Shown here one piece after another: positions 61,777-64,000 of a stretch of 64,000 bases of DNA. Numbering within the stretch: the first letter of the stretch is position 1; each line of letters opens with the position of its first letter. Source of the DNA: Afipia sp. GAS231 (lineage in GTDB: Bacteria; Pseudomonadota; Alphaproteobacteria; Rhizobiales; Xanthobacteraceae); contig NZ_LT629703.1 of the NCBI RefSeq assembly GCF_900103365.1, positions 4,712,001 to 4,776,000 on the forward strand, read 5' to 3'. The position numbers were made by a program, and so were the translations under genes. The notes under the pieces were generated by a model. The model ran no database searches. It was not told the origin of the DNA and saw only the letters and a list, made by a program, of their open reading frames with translations.

Positions 61777-62649
61777 ATGCCGCCACCCGTTTTCCGATTT
61801 GCGCCGAGTCCGAACGGCTATCTTCACCTCGGCCACGCCTGTTCGGCATTGCTGAACTTCGACCTGGCACGCGCGGCTGGTGGAAGATTCCTGCTGCGCA
61901 TCGAGGATATCGACGCCACGCGCTGCCGGCCGGAATTCGAGGCCGCGATCTACCAGGATCTCGGCTGGCTTGGCCTCACCTGGGAAACGCCGGTGCGGCG
62001 GCAGTCGGAGCATTTTGACGCTTATCGTGAGGCCGTCGAAAAACTCAGGGCGAGCGGCCTGATCTATCCGAGTTTCGAGAGCCGCACCGAGATCGCCCGG
62101 CTGGTCGCGCAACAGCAAAGCGCCGCGCTATGGCCGCACGATCCCGATGGGGCGCCGCTGTACCCGGGGGATGCAAAGTCGCTTTCGCCGGAGGAGCGCA
62201 AGCGCCTGATCTCGTCCGGCGTGCCTTACGCGCTGCGGCTCGATATGACCGCGGCCTGCGCCCAGGCAAAAGATCTCGGCTGGACCGAGCTTGGCGAAGG
62301 CCTCGATGGCGAGCGCGGGGCCGTCACCGCCCGGCCGGAGGACTGGGGCGACGTCATCCTGGCGCGCAAGGAGACGCCGACCAGCTATCATCTGTCTGTC
62401 GTGATCGACGACGCCCTGCAGGGCGTCACCGACGTGGTGCGGGGCAGCGACCTGTTCTGGTCGACCAGCGTGCACCGGCTGCTGCAATCGCTGCTCGGGC
62501 TTCCGCAACCGCTCTACCGTCATCATCCGCTGATGACGGATGCATCGGGGCAAAAACTCTCGAAATCGACCGGGGCCATGGCTTTGCGCGAACTGCGCGC
62601 GGCCGGGGCGACCCCGGCGGACATCCGGGAACGGGTGCAACTGCCGTAG
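61777..62649 (+). CDS. gluQ: Glutamyl-Q tRNA(Asp) synthetase
   Basis: A 290-residue truncated glutamyl-tRNA synthetase paralogue lacking the anticodon-binding domain. It activates glutamate and attaches it to queuosine in tRNA-Asp. Visible: RFAPSPNGYLHLGHACSALL (HIGH-type), RIEDIDATRCRPEFE, and GQKLSKSTGAMAL (KMSKS-type). The zinc-site cysteines found in E. coli YadB appear absent (IYPSFESRTEI). ATG 61777 starts directly before the conserved core. Confidence 0.92.
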   Translation: MPPPVFRFAPSPNGYLHLGHACSALLNFDLARAAGGRFLLRIEDIDATRCRPEFEAAIYQDLGWLGLTWETPVRRQSEHFDAYREAVEKLRASGLIYPSFESRTEIARLVAQQQSAALWPHDPDGAPLYPGDAKSLSPEERKRLISSGVPYALRLDMTAACAQAKDLGWTELGEGLDGERGAVTARPEDWGDVILARKETPTSYHLSVVIDDALQGVTDVVRGSDLFWSTSVHRLLQSLLGLPQPLYRHHPLMTDASGQKLSKSTGAMALRELRAAGATPADIRERVQLP

Positions 62650-62734
62650 TTTACCGGCTGTGGTAACCGCAAACCCGCCCGTGACTCGCGCCGCCGTGAC
62701 ATGGCATGCTGGGTACCGCGGGGACACGGGGACC

Positions 62735-64000
62735 ATGTCGGCAAAACCACGCGTACGGCGTTTAACAGGGCTGACCAAAAAGCGGCCGGCGAAGAAGCGC
62801 GCCAAAAAGCGGCCGGCCAGGAAGCCAGCGGCCAGGAAGCTGCCGGCCAAGCAACCGCTCGCCAAGCCGCGTCGCAGGCGCGCGGCCGTGTCGGGACCGG
62901 GCATGGTCGAGGCAGCACTTGCGGCATTCGCCCATGAGGTCCGCACGCCACTGACCGGCATCCTCGCCATCAGCAATCTCCTGGCAACGTCCGATCTCGA
63001 CGAACGCGAGCGGCGCTGGGCCGATACCATCAAGGCCGGCGCCGAACATCTGTCGAGCCTGGCAACGCTATTTGTCGATGCCGCGCGAAGCCGAGGCGCC
63101 CATGCCAGCGTGCGGCAGGACCTGTTCGACCTGCGGGCGCTGGCGCGCAACGCCGGCGATTCGCTGGCGGGACGGGCGGCGGCCAAAGGGCTGCAGTGGT
63201 CCGTCGAGATTTCCGAAAAACTGCCGGCGTTCGTGGTCGGCGATCCGGTCCGGCTGCGCGCGGCACTGGAAAACCTGATCGACAATGCCGCGAAGTTCAC
63301 CGAGCAGGGCGCCATTGAACTGACGGCGGTGCCGCTTCGGGCTGCCGCCGGCAAGGTCGGCGTCGCCTTCGCGATATCGGACAGCGGCATCGGCCTCGCG
63401 CTCAACGAGGTCAAGCGGCTGTTCCGGCCGTTCTCGCAGGCCAATGTCAGCATTGCTTCGCGTTTCGGTGGCGCCGGGCTCGGTCTGGCATCGGTCAAGC
63501 AGATCGCGCGCGCGATGGGCGGCGACATCATGGTTGCGGCGCGGCGGGGCGGCGGCACCACCTTCACGCTGGCGGTGACGCTGACGCGTGCGCGCGCCTC
63601 CAAGCCAGCCGGCGGCCGTGGCGCCGACGGTGAGATATCGCTGCCCGGCCAGCGGCCGCTCAAACTGCTCAGCGTCGAGGACAACCCGTTCGGCCGCGTC
63701 GTGCTCAACGCCATCCTGACCGAACTCGGCCATCAGACCGAATTCATCGGCCGCGGCGAAGCCGCTCCCGAGCGGATCGCGCAAGGCGCGTTCGATGCCG
63801 TGCTGATGGACATGGTGCTGCCCGGCATCGACGGCATCGAGGCCATCAAAAGGATACGTGCGCTAGCTGCGCCCTACGGCCGGATTGCTGTTATCGGCGT
63901 GTCGGGTCGCGGCGACGACGAGACCGCGGCGCGCGAGGCCGGCGCCGACGCCTTTCTGGTCAAGCCTGTGTCTCCGCGCGCGCTCGCGACTGCGCTGCAT
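62735..64000 (+). CDS. Hybrid histidine kinase/response regulator with basic N-tail, 3' end off window
   Basis: At least 422 residues. The first 55 are extremely basic (repeats such as KKRPAKKRAKKRPARK), like a histone H1 tail. The kinase core follows: H-box AAFAHEVRTPLTG (His at about residue 67), NLIDNAAKFTEQG (N-box), SDSGIGLA (G1) and FGGAGLGLASVKQI (G2). A receiver domain then runs from KLLSVEDNPFGR with phospho-Asp in LMDMVLPGIDG and Lys in FLVKPVS. No sensor domain or membrane helix is seen, so it is cytosolic. ATG 62735 is in frame and follows GGGGACACGGGGACC. Confidence 0.88.
   Translation, partial: MSAKPRVRRLTGLTKKRPAKKRAKKRPARKPAARKLPAKQPLAKPRRRRAAVSGPGMVEAALAAFAHEVRTPLTGILAISNLLATSDLDERERRWADTIKAGAEHLSSLATLFVDAARSRGAHASVRQDLFDLRALARNAGDSLAGRAAAKGLQWSVEISEKLPAFVVGDPVRLRAALENLIDNAAKFTEQGAIELTAVPLRAAAGKVGVAFAISDSGIGLALNEVKRLFRPFSQANVSIASRFGGAGLGLASVKQIARAMGGDIMVAARRGGGTTFTLAVTLTRARASKPAGGRGADGEISLPGQRPLKLLSVEDNPFGRVVLNAILTELGHQTEFIGRGEAAPERIAQGAFDAVLMDMVLPGIDGIEAIKRIRALAAPYGRIAVIGVSGRGDDETAAREAGADAFLVKPVSPRALATALH

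Overview
This is a GC-rich chromosomal window that looks like Bradyrhizobium or a close relative (Nitrobacteraceae, Alphaproteobacteria). The evidence is codon use, family make-up (Bug receptor, MocR regulators, PsiF-like and small secreted proteins), and several intergenic repeats that I recognise from Bradyrhizobium genomes. The species call is inference. About 60 protein genes and one tRNA-Leu(CAA) are supported. The window cuts an acyl-CoA ligase on the left and a hybrid histidine kinase on the right.

Layout. 1-9.5 kb: truncated acyl-CoA ligase divergent from a nitronate monooxygenase; MocR regulator/EamA exporter pair; MarR regulator facing an epoxide-hydrolase-like gene and a PEP-mutase-family gene; DoxX-like protein; NmrA-like reductase/HxlR pair. 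9.7-12.8 kb: small envelope or secreted proteins, including a double Kazal-like protein. 12.9-21.2 kb: regulator/target pairs (TetR/hydrolase, Bug receptor/LysR, LysR/MFS), an adenine deaminase-type enzyme and an SDR. 21.5-23.7 kb: a 713-residue protein made of two nearly identical 314-residue units. 24-29 kb: polysaccharide deacetylase, tRNA-Leu, dsbB, an IS110-family element inserted in a long compound repeat, and an AbrB-type membrane protein. 29-38.5 kb: PsiF-like and other secreted proteins, TetR with two thioesterases, LrgA/LrgB, TauE, a DsbA-like protein, an esterase, a frameshifted membrane protein, and an HtrA-like protein without its catalytic triad. 38.6-40.2 kb: another acyl-CoA ligase.

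40.5-49.1 kb is the clearest functional unit: an eight-gene galactofuranose/galactose operon (ytfQ-ytfR-ytfT-yjfF, a FadR-type regulator, Gfo/Idh dehydrogenase, aldose epimerase, SMP-30 lactonase). Neighbouring genes from ytfR onward overlap by ATGA junctions. It joins ABC uptake to the first oxidative steps of galactose use; the later steps are not in the window.

49.1-64 kb: HNH nuclease, ClC channel, NHL propeller, flavin monooxygenase, DUF2855 protein, an operon of nitronate monooxygenase, branched-chain-type ABC receptor and acyl-CoA ligase facing a LysR gene, AlkA-type glycosylase, GluQ-RS, and the hybrid kinase with a basic, histone H1-like N-terminal tail.

No CRISPR array, phage, secretion system or obvious defence island was seen. 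The best leads are the IS110 element with its structured flanks, the self-duplicated protein, the basic-tailed kinase, the catalytically dead HtrA and hydrolase relatives, and 15-nt repeat expansions at the 3' ends of two genes.
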